Origin: Streptomyces sp. SID10853
Lineage (GTDB): Bacteria; Actinomycetota; Actinomycetes; Streptomycetales; Streptomycetaceae
Direction: 5' to 3'
Assembly (NCBI RefSeq): GCF_010548145.1
Contig: NZ_JAAGLN010000048.1
Span: 1-37,974, forward strand
Length of the DNA: 37,974 nucleotides
Part shown: in pieces, positions 23,640-31,718 of the stretch
Position numbering within the stretch: the first letter of the stretch is position 1
Layout: each line of letters begins with the position of its first letter
Translations under genes and position numbers: made by a program
The notes under the pieces: model-generated
Told to the model about the DNA's origin: nothing
Database searches by the model: none
What the model saw: the letters and a program-made list of their open reading frames with translations, nothing else

Positions 23640-23657
23640 TCGGAACGTGATCGGAAC
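23640..23657. promoter_or_regulatory. TCGGAAC direct repeats upstream of the GH63 gene
   Basis: TCGGAAC at 23640-23646 and 23651-23657, an 11-bp period (one helical turn), 9-26 bp upstream of the glycosidase start. A site for a regulator or an overlap with the ribosome-site region; assignment tentative. The rest of 23658-23909 shows no gene. Confidence 0.4.
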
Positions 23658-23909
23658 ATGCAGGGTGTCGGAATCCGGCCACGCTAACAGCTTGTTGACC
23701 GCCCGTTCAGAGGCCCGGCCTGCTCGCATTCGCCGCACCCTGCCGAGGCCGGAGCGGCGTGGCCCGGCCGCCCGCCTCCTGGGAGAGGAGGCCCATCAAG
23801 GCCATATGGCGCGTATCCGCCTATGCTGATCCGGGGGAGACCTGGCCGGTACGGGAAGGGTTCGCTGCCGGTCCGGATTTCGCTGCCATGTGGATGAGGA
23901 GCAGAGCAG

Positions 23910-24890
23910 ATGCAGATCGGCTACAAGCTCGCCTCCGAGGCGTACGGCCCCCACGAACTGATCCGGCAGGCGGTACACGCCGAGCGGGCCGGATTCGACT
24001 TCGTGGAGATCAGCGACCACTACCACCCCTGGCTGGACAGCCAGGGCCACTCCCCGTTCGCGTGGACGGTACTGGGTGCCATCGCCGCCAGGACCGAGCG
24101 CATCGGGCTCGCCACAGGCGTCACCTGCCCCACAGTGCGCTACCACCCGGCCGTCATCGCCCAGGCCGCCGCGACACTCGCGCTGGTGTCGGACGGCCGC
24201 TTCACCCTGGGCGTCGGCTCCGGTGAGCGGCTCAACGAGCACGTCACCGGCCGGGGATTCCCCAACTCGGTGCCCGAGCGCCACGCCCTGCTGCGTGAGG
24301 CGCTGGACATCATCAGGCTGCTGTGGCAAGGCGGTTACCGCTCGTACGAGGGCCGTCATCTGCGGCTGGACGACGCCCGGGTCTTCGACCTGCCGGAGCG
24401 GCTCCCGCCGATCGCGGTCGCGGCCGGCGGCCCGCTCGCCGCGCGCATCGCCGCCGAACTGGGGGACGGGCTCTTCGCGACCCAGCCCGACGGCGGCCTC
24501 GTCCGGGCTTACGGCAAGGCCGGGGGCAGCGGCCCGCGGTACGCGGAGGTGCCGCTGGCCTGGGCACCCGACGAGCACACCGCCGCACAGGCCGCGCTGG
24601 ACACCTCGCGCTGGGCCGTCACCGGATGGAAGGTGATGAGCGAACTGCCCAACCCCGCCAACTTCGCGGCGGCCACCACCACCGTGCGGCACGAGGACAT
24701 TCTGGAGCTGTTCGCCTGCGGCCCCGATCCGGCCCGCTGCCTCGAAGTGGCCCAGCCGTTCGTGAACGCGGGATTCGACCGTCTGGTGATGCAGAACGCC
24801 GGCCCCGACCCGGACGGTTTCATCGAGTTCTACCGCGCCGAACTGGACCACCGCCTGCGGGCGTTGACCCCGCAGAACGTACCGGGCTGA
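23910..24890 (+). CDS. F420-dependent LLM-class oxidoreductase (FGD-like)
   Basis: A 326-residue luciferase-like (TIM barrel) flavin/F420 enzyme of the G6PDH-like branch. It begins MQIGYKLASEAYGPHELI, with FVEISDHYHPWLDSQGHSPF (F420-binding loop), ERIGLATGVTCPTVRYHPAV, SDGRFTLGVGSGERLNEHV and PPIAVAAGGPLAARIAAELG. Related proteins in actinomycetes use coenzyme F420 to oxidise or reduce small molecules; the true glucose-6-phosphate dehydrogenase Fgd is a close relative, but substrate cannot be fixed from sequence alone. GAGGAG lies about 10 nt before ATG 23910. Followed after 90 bp by an APH-like kinase on the same strand. Confidence 0.88.
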   Translation: MQIGYKLASEAYGPHELIRQAVHAERAGFDFVEISDHYHPWLDSQGHSPFAWTVLGAIAARTERIGLATGVTCPTVRYHPAVIAQAAATLALVSDGRFTLGVGSGERLNEHVTGRGFPNSVPERHALLREALDIIRLLWQGGYRSYEGRHLRLDDARVFDLPERLPPIAVAAGGPLAARIAAELGDGLFATQPDGGLVRAYGKAGGSGPRYAEVPLAWAPDEHTAAQAALDTSRWAVTGWKVMSELPNPANFAAATTTVRHEDILELFACGPDPARCLEVAQPFVNAGFDRLVMQNAGPDPDGFIEFYRAELDHRLRALTPQNVPG

Positions 24891-24898
24891 CCGTCGCC

Positions 24899-24916
24899 TG
24901 ATCCCCTTGCGGATCA
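24899..24916. terminator. Short hairpin between the LLM and APH genes
   Basis: TGATCC (24899-24904) pairs with GGATCA (24911-24916) over a 6-nt loop, 8 bp after the LLM stop. Weak; may only attenuate read-through. Confidence 0.35.
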
Positions 24917-24980
24917 CTGCTCCGTACGGCGATGATCGTCGGGCCCACCAGCAGGATCACCGAGTGCGGCTGGAGAACCG

Positions 24981-25907
24981 ATGCCCGACGTGCGGCGGGA
25001 CCACGATGCCGCTCGCGCGGTCGCCGAAGCCGCCCTGGGACACGATCCCGGCCCCATGGCCGCCGTCGAGAGCCGCTCTCACCACGTCTACGTCGGCTCG
25101 GAGACCGTCGTGAAGATCATCGATGCCGGCGGCCACACCCGGCTGAACCGGGAGATCGCCCTCGCGCCCCACCTGCCCGCCGGGCTGGCCGCGCCCCTGC
25201 TCGGCAGCGGTGTTCACCCGCCGGGTACCGGCGACATCCGCTACGCCTGTTACGTCCGGGTGCCGGGGACCGCGCCCGGCATGGGGCTGCCCGGTGTGGA
25301 CGGTGAGACTGCGCGGCTGCTGGCACGGGAGGCGGTCCAGCGGCTCGGCCTACTGCACGACTGGGTGCCGACGGGCGATGTCGAAGAGGTCCTGCGGGAA
25401 CCTCTCGGCCACGGCGGTTTCGTCAGCGGGCCCGCGCTCCTCGACGAGGTCGAGAACCTCGCAGCCCTGGACCGGCGGGGGACCGTTCCCGGGATTCTGC
25501 TCGACGGCGTGGCGGCCATCGCGGAACGGGCGTCGCTGCCCGCGCGTGCGGTCGTCCCGGTCCACGCGGACTGTCACTGGGACAACTGGCTGGTACGCGA
25601 CCGGAGTGTGACGGCCCTGCTGGACTTCGAATGGGCCCGCTTCGGCGAACCGGCCGACGACTGGTTCTTCCTGGCCCGGTTCAGCGGCCCGCACATGGAG
25701 ACCGTTCTCGACGTCATCGCCTGCGCGACGGGGACCCCTGCGGACACCCTCCGGGCGCAGTGCGAGGTCCGGGAGGCCGCCCACCTCGTCGCCGACCTCC
25801 GCACCGCGTTCGAAAACCCCGGAATCCATGGGGAGATGGCCGCTGACCGGCTCCGTGACCTGGAAGAACTCATCGTCGGACGTTACTGGTGGCGCCACGC
25901 CCGGTGA
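24981..25907 (+). CDS. Aminoglycoside phosphotransferase-like kinase
   Basis: A 308-residue APH-superfamily protein. Lys45 (VVKII) is the ATP-binding lysine, the catalytic loop is His195-Ala-Asp197-CHWD-Asn202 (VHADCHWDNWLV), and the metal-binding Asp215 lies in LLDFEWARFGEPADDW. The fold phosphorylates small molecules such as aminoglycosides, macrolides, homoserine or choline, and many actinomycete members have unknown natural substrates, so drug resistance should not be assumed. TGGAGA sits 5 nt before ATG 24981. It may share a transcript with the F420 enzyme upstream. Confidence 0.87.
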   Translation: MPDVRRDHDAARAVAEAALGHDPGPMAAVESRSHHVYVGSETVVKIIDAGGHTRLNREIALAPHLPAGLAAPLLGSGVHPPGTGDIRYACYVRVPGTAPGMGLPGVDGETARLLAREAVQRLGLLHDWVPTGDVEEVLREPLGHGGFVSGPALLDEVENLAALDRRGTVPGILLDGVAAIAERASLPARAVVPVHADCHWDNWLVRDRSVTALLDFEWARFGEPADDWFFLARFSGPHMETVLDVIACATGTPADTLRAQCEVREAAHLVADLRTAFENPGIHGEMAADRLRDLEELIVGRYWWRHAR

Positions 25908-26051
25908 CGTAAGGCCGTATGCCCCTTCATGACTCCGCCGTGATTCCGCCTGGCCGGGCGGGCTGATCCGCGCCACCATGGAGGGAAGAGGTTCAAGGGC
26001 TCCGGCCGGGGCCAACTGCGCAGCATCCGGTGAGTTTCCGGAGGCCGGACC

Positions 26052-26666
26052 ATGACAACGCGGGATCGCCTAGGGCGGAGCGGCCCTCCGTCACGTCTTC
26101 GGACCGCGTGGAACTGTATCGCCCCGCCGTGGCCGTACGACCGCATGCACTACGTCTGCAGCCTCCTGTTGCTGCTGGTACTGGTGGTGGGGAGCCCGCT
26201 CGCGGGATGGGCGGCAGGCAGCAGCGCCTACGACCACAGCCTTCACGAGGCCCGAGCAAGGGGAGCCGGACGCCACCTGGTGACAGCACATCTGACCGCC
26301 GACGCGAAACGGGTCGTGCCCGGGGCGGCTCCGGGAGGCGCGGTGGGGTCCGCCCCCATCCGGTGGACCGACCGGAGCGGGTCGCACACGGGCGTGCTGG
26401 CGGCCACGGAGAACCAGAAGAAGGGAAGCCCGGTACTCGTCTGGGTGGACCGTTCGGAGAAGGCCACGCCCGTCAACTCGACGGAGTTGCAGCCGGGGCT
26501 CCTCACCGGGGGCGTCGTGGGCGTCGCGACCGGCGCGGGAGCGGCGGCCCTCGCGGGTGGCGCCCGGGCAGGGCTCTGGCGGTGGCACGACCGGCAGTGC
26601 GCGGTGCGCTGGGAGAAGGAGTGGGCAGAGGTCGAACCGCGGTGGTCTCACCGCAGCGAACCGTGA
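26052..26666 (+). CDS. Rv1733c-like membrane protein
   Basis: A 204-residue membrane protein of the type represented by mycobacterial Rv1733c. It has a short cytoplasmic N-terminus (RTAWNCIAPPWPYDRMHYVC), a transmembrane segment (residues about 33-55), an extracytoplasmic domain with VPGAAPGGAVGSAPIRWTD and GVLAATENQKKGSPVLVWVD, a second transmembrane segment (GLLTGGVVGVATGAGAAALA) and a basic C-terminus (RWHDRQCAVRWEKEWAEVEP). ATG 26052 follows GGAGG by seven bases. Rv1733c belongs to the DosR hypoxia regulon, and a universal stress protein lies just downstream here, so a stress/dormancy role is plausible. Biochemical function unknown. Confidence 0.83.
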   Translation: MTTRDRLGRSGPPSRLRTAWNCIAPPWPYDRMHYVCSLLLLLVLVVGSPLAGWAAGSSAYDHSLHEARARGAGRHLVTAHLTADAKRVVPGAAPGGAVGSAPIRWTDRSGSHTGVLAATENQKKGSPVLVWVDRSEKATPVNSTELQPGLLTGGVVGVATGAGAAALAGGARAGLWRWHDRQCAVRWEKEWAEVEPRWSHRSEP

Positions 26667-26803
26667 AACCGAGGCCCGAGGACCCGACGAACCCGCGGCC
26701 CGAGGGCCGGGGGGAAAAGCGGCAGAGGCCGGAGGGACCCGTCGGCCCGGGGGAGCCGGTCGGCCCATACCGGGTTCCGTACGCGAGGAGCATGCTTGAA
26801 GGG

Positions 26804-26835
26804 GAGAGGGACGCGTTCGGAGAGGATCGCGTTCG
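26804..26835. repeat. 16-bp tandem direct repeat before the stress-protein gene
   Basis: GAGAGGGACGCGTTCG (26804-26819) is followed directly by GAGAGGATCGCGTTCG (26820-26835), 14 of 16 identical. It lies 45 bp upstream of the stress-protein start and could be a regulator site. The 214-bp gap 26667-26880 shows no gene. Confidence 0.6.
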
Positions 26836-26880
26836 GAGCTGGATGTGCTCGGGGAGATGGACGCGCTCGAGGAGGCCGCC

Positions 26881-27780
26881 ATGACCACCCCCGTCACCGT
26901 CGGGTTCGATGGCTCCCCCGAGGCCGATGCCGCTGTCGACTGGGCCGCGCAGGAGGCCGTGCACCGAGAACGGCCGCTGCGGATCGTGTACGCGTGGGAG
27001 TGGCAGCCGTACCGGCTCACGCTGATGGACGCCCGTACCGAGCGCCACTGGGTCAGACACGTGCCGCACCAGGCCGCTTCCGCTCTCGCGGGGCGCTATC
27101 CCCGGCTTGAGGTGACCGCTGAGGTGCTCGGCGGGGCCCCGGTCCCCACACTGCTCTCGGAGAGCAACGGATCGGAGCTGCTGGTTCTCGGCTCGAGAGC
27201 GCTGAGCGCCTGGCACGGATTCGTCATCGGGTCGGTGGCGCAGTCGATCGTGGCCCACTCCACCGGGCCGGTGGCCCTCGTACGCGCCTCCACCGAGGTG
27301 AGCGAAGCCGCAGCCGCGGCAGAGAGCGGACCCGCGCCGGAGCCCGCCGAGCGTGAAGTGGTCCTCGGTGTCGATCTGGACAATCCCAGCGACGACCTGA
27401 TGAGTTTCTCGTTCGCCACGGCCGCAAGGCGTGCAGCGCCCCTGCATGTGGTGCACGGGTGGAAGGCACTCGCCCCGGTCCTGCCGGATACCGCCCACCT
27501 GGGGCATGAGCACAAGGAGCACCTTGCCCATAAGGAGGAGGAACGCCTCAGCGAGGCACTTCGGCCGTGGGCCGACACGTACCCGGACGTGACGGTACGC
27601 GAGGACTCACACGCCGGAAGCACCGCCGACCACCTGGTGAACTGCTCCCGCGACGCCCAGCTCCTCCTGGTCGGCCGCCGCGCACCGGGTCTCCACCTGG
27701 GGGCGCGCATCGGCCATGTGACCCACGCGGCCATGCATCATTCCGCGGCCCCGGTGATCGTCGTACCCCACAACGAATAG
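26881..27780 (+). CDS. Universal stress protein, tandem UspA domains
   Basis: A 299-residue protein with two Usp domains (about residues 1-145 and 155-299). Domain 1 begins TTPVTVGFDGSPEADAAVDW and carries the ATP-binding G-x2-G-x9-G-(S/T) element in a modified form (GSRALSAWHGFVIGSVAQSI). Domain 2 begins REVVLGVDLDNPSDDLM and has GRRAPGLHLGARIGHVTHAA. A His-rich insertion (HLGHEHKEHLAHKEEER) lies in domain 2. Usp proteins of this type occur in actinomycete hypoxia and dormancy responses. ATG 26881 follows GAGGAGG by five bases. It sits 214 bp after the Rv1733c-like gene, possibly co-regulated. Confidence 0.9.
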   Translation: MTTPVTVGFDGSPEADAAVDWAAQEAVHRERPLRIVYAWEWQPYRLTLMDARTERHWVRHVPHQAASALAGRYPRLEVTAEVLGGAPVPTLLSESNGSELLVLGSRALSAWHGFVIGSVAQSIVAHSTGPVALVRASTEVSEAAAAAESGPAPEPAEREVVLGVDLDNPSDDLMSFSFATAARRAAPLHVVHGWKALAPVLPDTAHLGHEHKEHLAHKEEERLSEALRPWADTYPDVTVREDSHAGSTADHLVNCSRDAQLLLVGRRAPGLHLGARIGHVTHAAMHHSAAPVIVVPHNE

Positions 27781-27823
27781 CGCCGGCGGCCGGCGAGCCA
27801 CCGGTGAGGATGCCCGTCACCGG
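27781..27823. terminator. Paired hairpins between convergent genes
   Basis: CGCCGG-CGG-CCGGCG (27781-27795) directly follows the stress-protein stop. A second stem CCGGTGA (27801-27807) / TCACCGG (27817-27823) follows. Together they would terminate one or both convergent transcripts. Confidence 0.55.
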
Positions 27824-27862
27824 GACCATGGCGATCCCGTGCGCCGGCAGCGGACCGATGTG

Positions 27863-28708
27863 TCAGTCCGTCGTGGCCGTGGCCTGCTGTCTCGGTGCGT
27901 GCCGGCGGTCGCTGACGGCCAGGTGGTTCACCAGGATGATGATCGGCACCAGCAGGGCCAGGCTGACCGGGCCCGTCCCCCAGCCGAGCCCGCCGCGGTG
28001 CGCGGGCACCCCCATCCAGTCGGCGAACGAGGCTCCGAGCGGCCTGGTCAGTACGTACGCCCACCAGAACGCGGCCACCGCGTTGAGCCCGAGGAACCGC
28101 CGGGCCAGTGCCGGGACCGCGATGAGGGCGGTGAAGAGAAGGCCCGATGTGAAATAGCCCAGGTGCAGGGTGCCTGCGGTGAGGTCGCCGACCGCGGTGC
28201 CCAGGGCGAAGGTGGCCAGCACCGTCGCCCAGTAGAAGCACTCACGGCGCCGGGTGCGGATGCTGTGGATGGAGAGGGTGCCCTCGGACGCGTACCAGGT
28301 CATCAGCAGGGCTGCCAGAGCGACCGCGAAGCCCACCACCGACACCGCGTACGGCACACCCGCCACCACATGGACGACATCGGCGGCCATGGTGCCGAAG
28401 ACGCTGACCATCACGATCGCCGACCAGTAGGTCCAGGCGCCGTAGCGGACCGTGCGGAACTGGAGGAACAGGAGGGCCGCCAGGCCGGCCAGCCCCAGAC
28501 CGCCGGCCACGATCGGGCCGAGAGTGCGGGCCAGATAGTCCGACGCCGTCTCGCCCATCCCGGTGGTGAGCACCTTGACCACCCAGAACCAGACGGTCAC
28601 CTGGGGCACCTTGCTCCACCCCGGCATGGACCGCGCCCGGGCGGCTCCGCGTGGCCCCCGCAGGGCGTGCGACGGTCCGGTGGCCGTTCGGCCCGCTGGT
28701 TCTCGCAT
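27863..28708 (-). CDS. COG4705-like multi-pass membrane protein with internal repeats
   Basis: A 281-residue integral membrane protein with about seven hydrophobic segments. Four related short motifs recur in membrane context: TTGMGETASDYL, SVFGTMAADVVHV, ALGTAVGDLTAG and RPLGASFADWM, each with a glycine and an aspartate four to six residues later. This is typical of the uncharacterised COG4705 family, sometimes described as membrane-anchored. The repeated acidic residues in the membrane suggest cation transport, but that is inference. The start is ATG 28708 with GGAGGGG about 13 nt upstream; ATG 28627 is an alternative lacking a ribosome site. A palindrome about 110 bp upstream is a likely operator. 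Confidence 0.75.
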   Translation of the reverse strand: MREPAGRTATGPSHALRGPRGAARARSMPGWSKVPQVTVWFWVVKVLTTGMGETASDYLARTLGPIVAGGLGLAGLAALLFLQFRTVRYGAWTYWSAIVMVSVFGTMAADVVHVVAGVPYAVSVVGFAVALAALLMTWYASEGTLSIHSIRTRRRECFYWATVLATFALGTAVGDLTAGTLHLGYFTSGLLFTALIAVPALARRFLGLNAVAAFWWAYVLTRPLGASFADWMGVPAHRGGLGWGTGPVSLALLVPIIILVNHLAVSDRRHAPRQQATATTD

Positions 28709-28815
28709 GGTCTTCTGCCACCCCTCCGGGCGCCGGGCGCCGCGTCAGCTGCCGTCCGGGCGTTCCCGGTCCGGTGGAACCCGACGGCCGGCATGCACAC
28801 GGCCCGCCCGTCGAG

Positions 28816-28835
28816 CGTCTACGTTACTGTAGACG
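28816..28835. promoter_or_regulatory. Palindrome CGTCTAC-N6-GTAGACG, candidate operator
   Basis: Perfect 7-bp arms (28816-28822, 28829-28835) separated by gttact, 108 bp upstream of the COG4705-like start. The TAC-N-GTA core is reminiscent of BlaI/CopY-type winged-helix sites, but no such regulator is in the window. It lies in otherwise gene-free DNA between 28709 and 28908. Confidence 0.6.
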
Positions 28836-28908
28836 GTGCGGGTGGTGCCCGGCGGGGCATCCGGCGCGGTGCGGCGGGCCGCCGCTTCCGCCCGGGCGGT
28901 GGGAGGGG

Positions 28909-30123
28909 TCAGCGGGTGACCATCAGCTTCCGTACGCCGTAGTTGGTGCCGGTGAAGTCCATCGGGACCTCCTCCAGCGGGGTGGCGAGGCGGAGATCCG
29001 GGAAGCGGGCGAAGAGTCTGGGCAGGACGGTCCTCAGTTCGGCCCGGGCGACGTTCTGGCCGAGACAGGCGTGGACGCCGTAGCCGAAGGCGATGTGCCG
29101 GGTCATCCTGCGATCGAAATCGAGCGCGTCGGGATCCTGGAAGACGCGCGGGTCCCGGTTGGCCGCGTTCATGGCGACGACCACCAGCTCGCCCTGCTTG
29201 ATCCGGGCGCCACCGATCTCGAGGTCTTCCTTGGCCACCCGGCCCAGGCCGAACTGGACGATCGTGAGGAAGCGCATCAGCTCCTCGATGGCGCCGCCGA
29301 TCTTGTCCGGGGCCTCCATCAGGCTGTGGCGCTGCTCGTCGTGGGTGAGCAGGGTGAGGGTGGACAGGCCCATCATGGCGGCGGTGGTGTCATGCCCGGC
29401 GAAGAGCAACAGCACGCCGAGGCCGATCAATTGACGGTCAGTCAGGGTTGCGTTCTCGCCCTCGGTCCTGTTGATGAGTTCCGCCAGGATGCCGTCGGTG
29501 TCGCCGGTGCGGCGCTTCTCGGCGACCAGGCCGGTGATGTAGTCGATCAGCCAGTGGGCACCCCGGTCGCGCTCCTCGCGGCTGCGGCCCATGTCCATCA
29601 TGGCCTCGGTGGCGTGGTGGAACCCGTCGCGGTCCGCGTAGGGGACGCCGAGCAGCTCGCAGATGACCAGGCAGGGGATGGGCAGCGCCATGGCCTCGAT
29701 GAAGTCGAAGGTCTCGGGTCCCGCGGCGATGGCGTCCAGGTGCTCATCGACGATCTTGTCGAGGTAGGGCTGGAGTCTGGTCTGTACGGCCTTGGGCGTG
29801 AAGTGGCGGGTCAGGAGCCGCCGGTAGGCCCCGTGTTCGGGCTCGTCCATGAAGACGAAGCCCACATCGAACGGCGAGTCATCGCCGGGTTCGGCCACCT
29901 CGCCCTCCGGGGTGTCGTGGCGCCACCGCCTGGCGCTCATCCGGGGGTCGCTGAAGACCTGGCTTCCCTCGTCGAAGCGGGTGGCCAGCCACCCGGTCGA
30001 CCCGTTGGGGAAGCGGACCTTCAGGATGGGCTGTTCCTCGCGCAGCTCCGTGAACTCCGCAGGAGGATCCAGGGGTTTGGCGGGGTCCCGGGTGACGGGC
30101 TGGCTGACGAGTTGCTCGGTCAT
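28909..30123 (-). CDS. Cytochrome P450
   Basis: A 404-residue soluble bacterial P450. The oxygen-activation motif of helix I is AGHDTT (residues 242-247), the ExxR motif is Glu281-Leu-Met-Arg284, and the haem loop is FGYGVHACLG with ligand Cys353. No membrane anchor. The ATG overlaps the stop of the upstream dehydrogenase-CMD gene (ATGA), so it is translated in the same operon as that gene and probably the ferredoxin, which would supply electrons. A partner ferredoxin reductase is not in this window. Likely hydroxylates a hydrophobic substrate for the CoA-based genes on the other strand. The sequence type resembles catabolic or xenobiotic actinomycete P450s; substrate not assignable. Confidence 0.96.
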   Translation of the reverse strand: MTEQLVSQPVTRDPAKPLDPPAEFTELREEQPILKVRFPNGSTGWLATRFDEGSQVFSDPRMSARRWRHDTPEGEVAEPGDDSPFDVGFVFMDEPEHGAYRRLLTRHFTPKAVQTRLQPYLDKIVDEHLDAIAAGPETFDFIEAMALPIPCLVICELLGVPYADRDGFHHATEAMMDMGRSREERDRGAHWLIDYITGLVAEKRRTGDTDGILAELINRTEGENATLTDRQLIGLGVLLLFAGHDTTAAMMGLSTLTLLTHDEQRHSLMEAPDKIGGAIEELMRFLTIVQFGLGRVAKEDLEIGGARIKQGELVVVAMNAANRDPRVFQDPDALDFDRRMTRHIAFGYGVHACLGQNVARAELRTVLPRLFARFPDLRLATPLEEVPMDFTGTNYGVRKLMVTR

Positions 30124-31379
30124 TTCGGCTCCTGGCGGTCGGAAGCGTCCTGTGGTCGGGGGGTGTGGGCCGCGATGGCGGCGGTGACACCGGCATGGGT
30201 GGCGGTGGCGTTGCACCAGCCGGTGTAGACGGCCAGGTGGAGGACTGCCTCGCGGAGTTGATCCGCGGTCAGTTCGCCGTTGACCAGGCCGCCGTTGGCG
30301 ATGATCTGGATCAGCTCGGCCCGGCCGGTGGAGGCGGCGACGCCGAGGGTGAGCAGACGGCGGTCGCGTACGGACAGTCCGGCGCGGCCCCAGACCTGGG
30401 CGAAGAGATAGTCGACGGTCTCGTCGATGAAGGGATCCGCGGGCCGGTCCCGCACTGCGGAGCTGAAGCCGGTGCCGTAGACCTGGTCCATCATCTCCAG
30501 CCCGAAGCCGCGCAGTTCGTCCCTTGCGGGAGGGGGCTGCTCGCCCAACTCCAGGGTCCGCCTCGCCTCGGCCCGTGCGGTGTCCACCAGCGGCACCGGC
30601 ACCCCGAGGGCGGCGGCCAGGTCGCGGGCCGCGTCGAGGTCCTTGGTCATCAGCGGTTCGATCTGCCGGCCGACGGCCTCGGGCAGGGCGCCGTCGGGGC
30701 CGTGCATGCGCAGAAGCTGGAGCAGCGTACGACCCTCGGGGTCGGCGCTGTCGACGACTTCGGCGAGCCGGGCGGGATCCACGCCTGCGCCACTCGCCAG
30801 AGCGGCGGCCTCGAAGACGGTGCGCCAACTGCCGTACGTGATGACATTGCGCGCGATCTTGGTGGCCATACCGGCGCCGACCGGCCCGCAGTGGATGACC
30901 TTCTTCGCCCAGTCGTCCAGGACGGGACGTGCCGCGTCCACGGCATCCTGTTCTCCGCCGACGATGGCGACCATGCCGTTCTCGGCGGCCTTGTCGCCGG
31001 GCGTCACCCCGCAGTCGATGAAGGCGACCTCGCTGTCCGCGCACAGCTGGGCGAGCTCCCGGACCACCGGCAGCGCGACAGTGGACAGCAGGACGACCGT
31101 CAGGCCCGGCCGGGCCTGCGACAGCAGCCCGTTCTCGCCGCCGATGACGTCACGCGCCTGGGCGGCGTCGACAACGGCGACCATCACAACGTCGCTGCTC
31201 CGGGCGACAAGGGCGGGGGAGCCGACCTGCTGCGGAACGCCTGCGAGCCCGTCCGCCGCGTCCGGCCGGATGTCGTACGTCACCGGCGGCCGGCCGCTCC
31301 GGGCGAGGCTGACGGCCACTCCGGCGCCGATCATGCCGAGCCCCACGACACCGGCCCGACTCTGCTGACCTGCTGTCAT
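30120..31379 (-). CDS. Fusion: beta-hydroxyacid dehydrogenase-like + carboxymuconolactone decarboxylase-like
   Basis: A 419-residue two-domain protein. Residues about 8-270 form a 3-hydroxyisobutyrate dehydrogenase-type NAD(P)-binding unit: GLGMIGAGVA Rossmann loop at 13-22, the DCGVTPGDKAAENG substrate loop, and the catalytic-lysine region GAGMATKIARNVITYG. Residues about 295-405 form a CMD/AhpD-like domain: MMDQVYGTGFSSAVRDRPAD, VWGRAGLSVRDRRLLTLGVA and LREAVLHLAVYTGWCNA. ATG 31379 was chosen as the Rossmann strand starts right after it. The stop overlaps the P450 start; the ferredoxin gene lies 64 bp upstream. Probably oxidises a hydroxylated P450 product or its acid derivative, with the CMD domain acting on the product; inference from families. 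Confidence 0.87.
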   Translation of the reverse strand: MTAGQQSRAGVVGLGMIGAGVAVSLARSGRPPVTYDIRPDAADGLAGVPQQVGSPALVARSSDVVMVAVVDAAQARDVIGGENGLLSQARPGLTVVLLSTVALPVVRELAQLCADSEVAFIDCGVTPGDKAAENGMVAIVGGEQDAVDAARPVLDDWAKKVIHCGPVGAGMATKIARNVITYGSWRTVFEAAALASGAGVDPARLAEVVDSADPEGRTLLQLLRMHGPDGALPEAVGRQIEPLMTKDLDAARDLAAALGVPVPLVDTARAEARRTLELGEQPPPARDELRGFGLEMMDQVYGTGFSSAVRDRPADPFIDETVDYLFAQVWGRAGLSVRDRRLLTLGVAASTGRAELIQIIANGGLVNGELTADQLREAVLHLAVYTGWCNATATHAGVTAAIAAHTPRPQDASDRQEPK

Positions 31380-31443
31380 GTCGGGTTCCCCGTCCTGAGG
31401 CCGACCGCATCGGTGACGTGGGCGCACGACGAGGCGCAGCCGC

Positions 31444-31638
31444 TCACGGGCTTACCTCGATCGCGGCTGCCGGGCACACGGCGGCGGCCTGGCGCACGTT
31501 CTCGTACTCGGTGGCGGGCGGGCCGGCGTCCAGCAGGACCACCACGCCGTCCTCGTCGCGCTGGTCGAAGACCTCGGGTGCGGCGAGCACGCACTGCCCC
31601 GCCGCGCAGCACTTGTCGTAGTCGATGGAGATTTCCAC
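31444..31638 (-). CDS. [3Fe-4S]-type ferredoxin
   Basis: A 64-residue ferredoxin of the type that serves actinomycete P450s. Cysteines are at positions 10, 11, 16 and 55 (DKCCAAGQCVLAAPEVF and AAAVCPAAAIEV); the spacing C-x5-C ... C-P fits a [3Fe-4S] cluster. The start is GTG 31638 after GGGAGGAAA, a good ribosome site. First gene of the ferredoxin / dehydrogenase-CMD / P450 operon, with the TAACT palindrome 81 bp upstream. It transfers electrons to the P450 from a reductase encoded elsewhere. Confidence 0.93.
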   Translation of the reverse strand: MEISIDYDKCCAAGQCVLAAPEVFDQRDEDGVVVLLDAGPPATEYENVRQAAAVCPAAAIEVSP

Positions 31639-31718
31639 GCGAGTTTCCTCCCGTCCAGCCCCGGTCGGGGCGACGCGGACCGGGCGACCGGCGCAGCCAT
31701 ATGGTTGCTCCAGTCACC

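Noticed and set aside
24981..25907. Aminoglycoside resistance gene
   Set aside because: Only the generic APH kinase motifs are present. Most such actinomycete proteins have unknown substrates, and no antibiotic cluster is near.
25995..26030. DosR-like box upstream of the Rv1733c-like gene
   Set aside because: GGGCTCCGGCCGGGGCC is only an imperfect GC-rich inverted repeat and does not match the GGGACT-type DosR consensus well enough.
28870..28905. GC-rich palindromes (GCGGCGGGCCGCCGC, CCGCCCGGGCGG) as the P450 terminator
   Set aside because: They are short, overlapping and typical of background composition. No single stable stem stands out.
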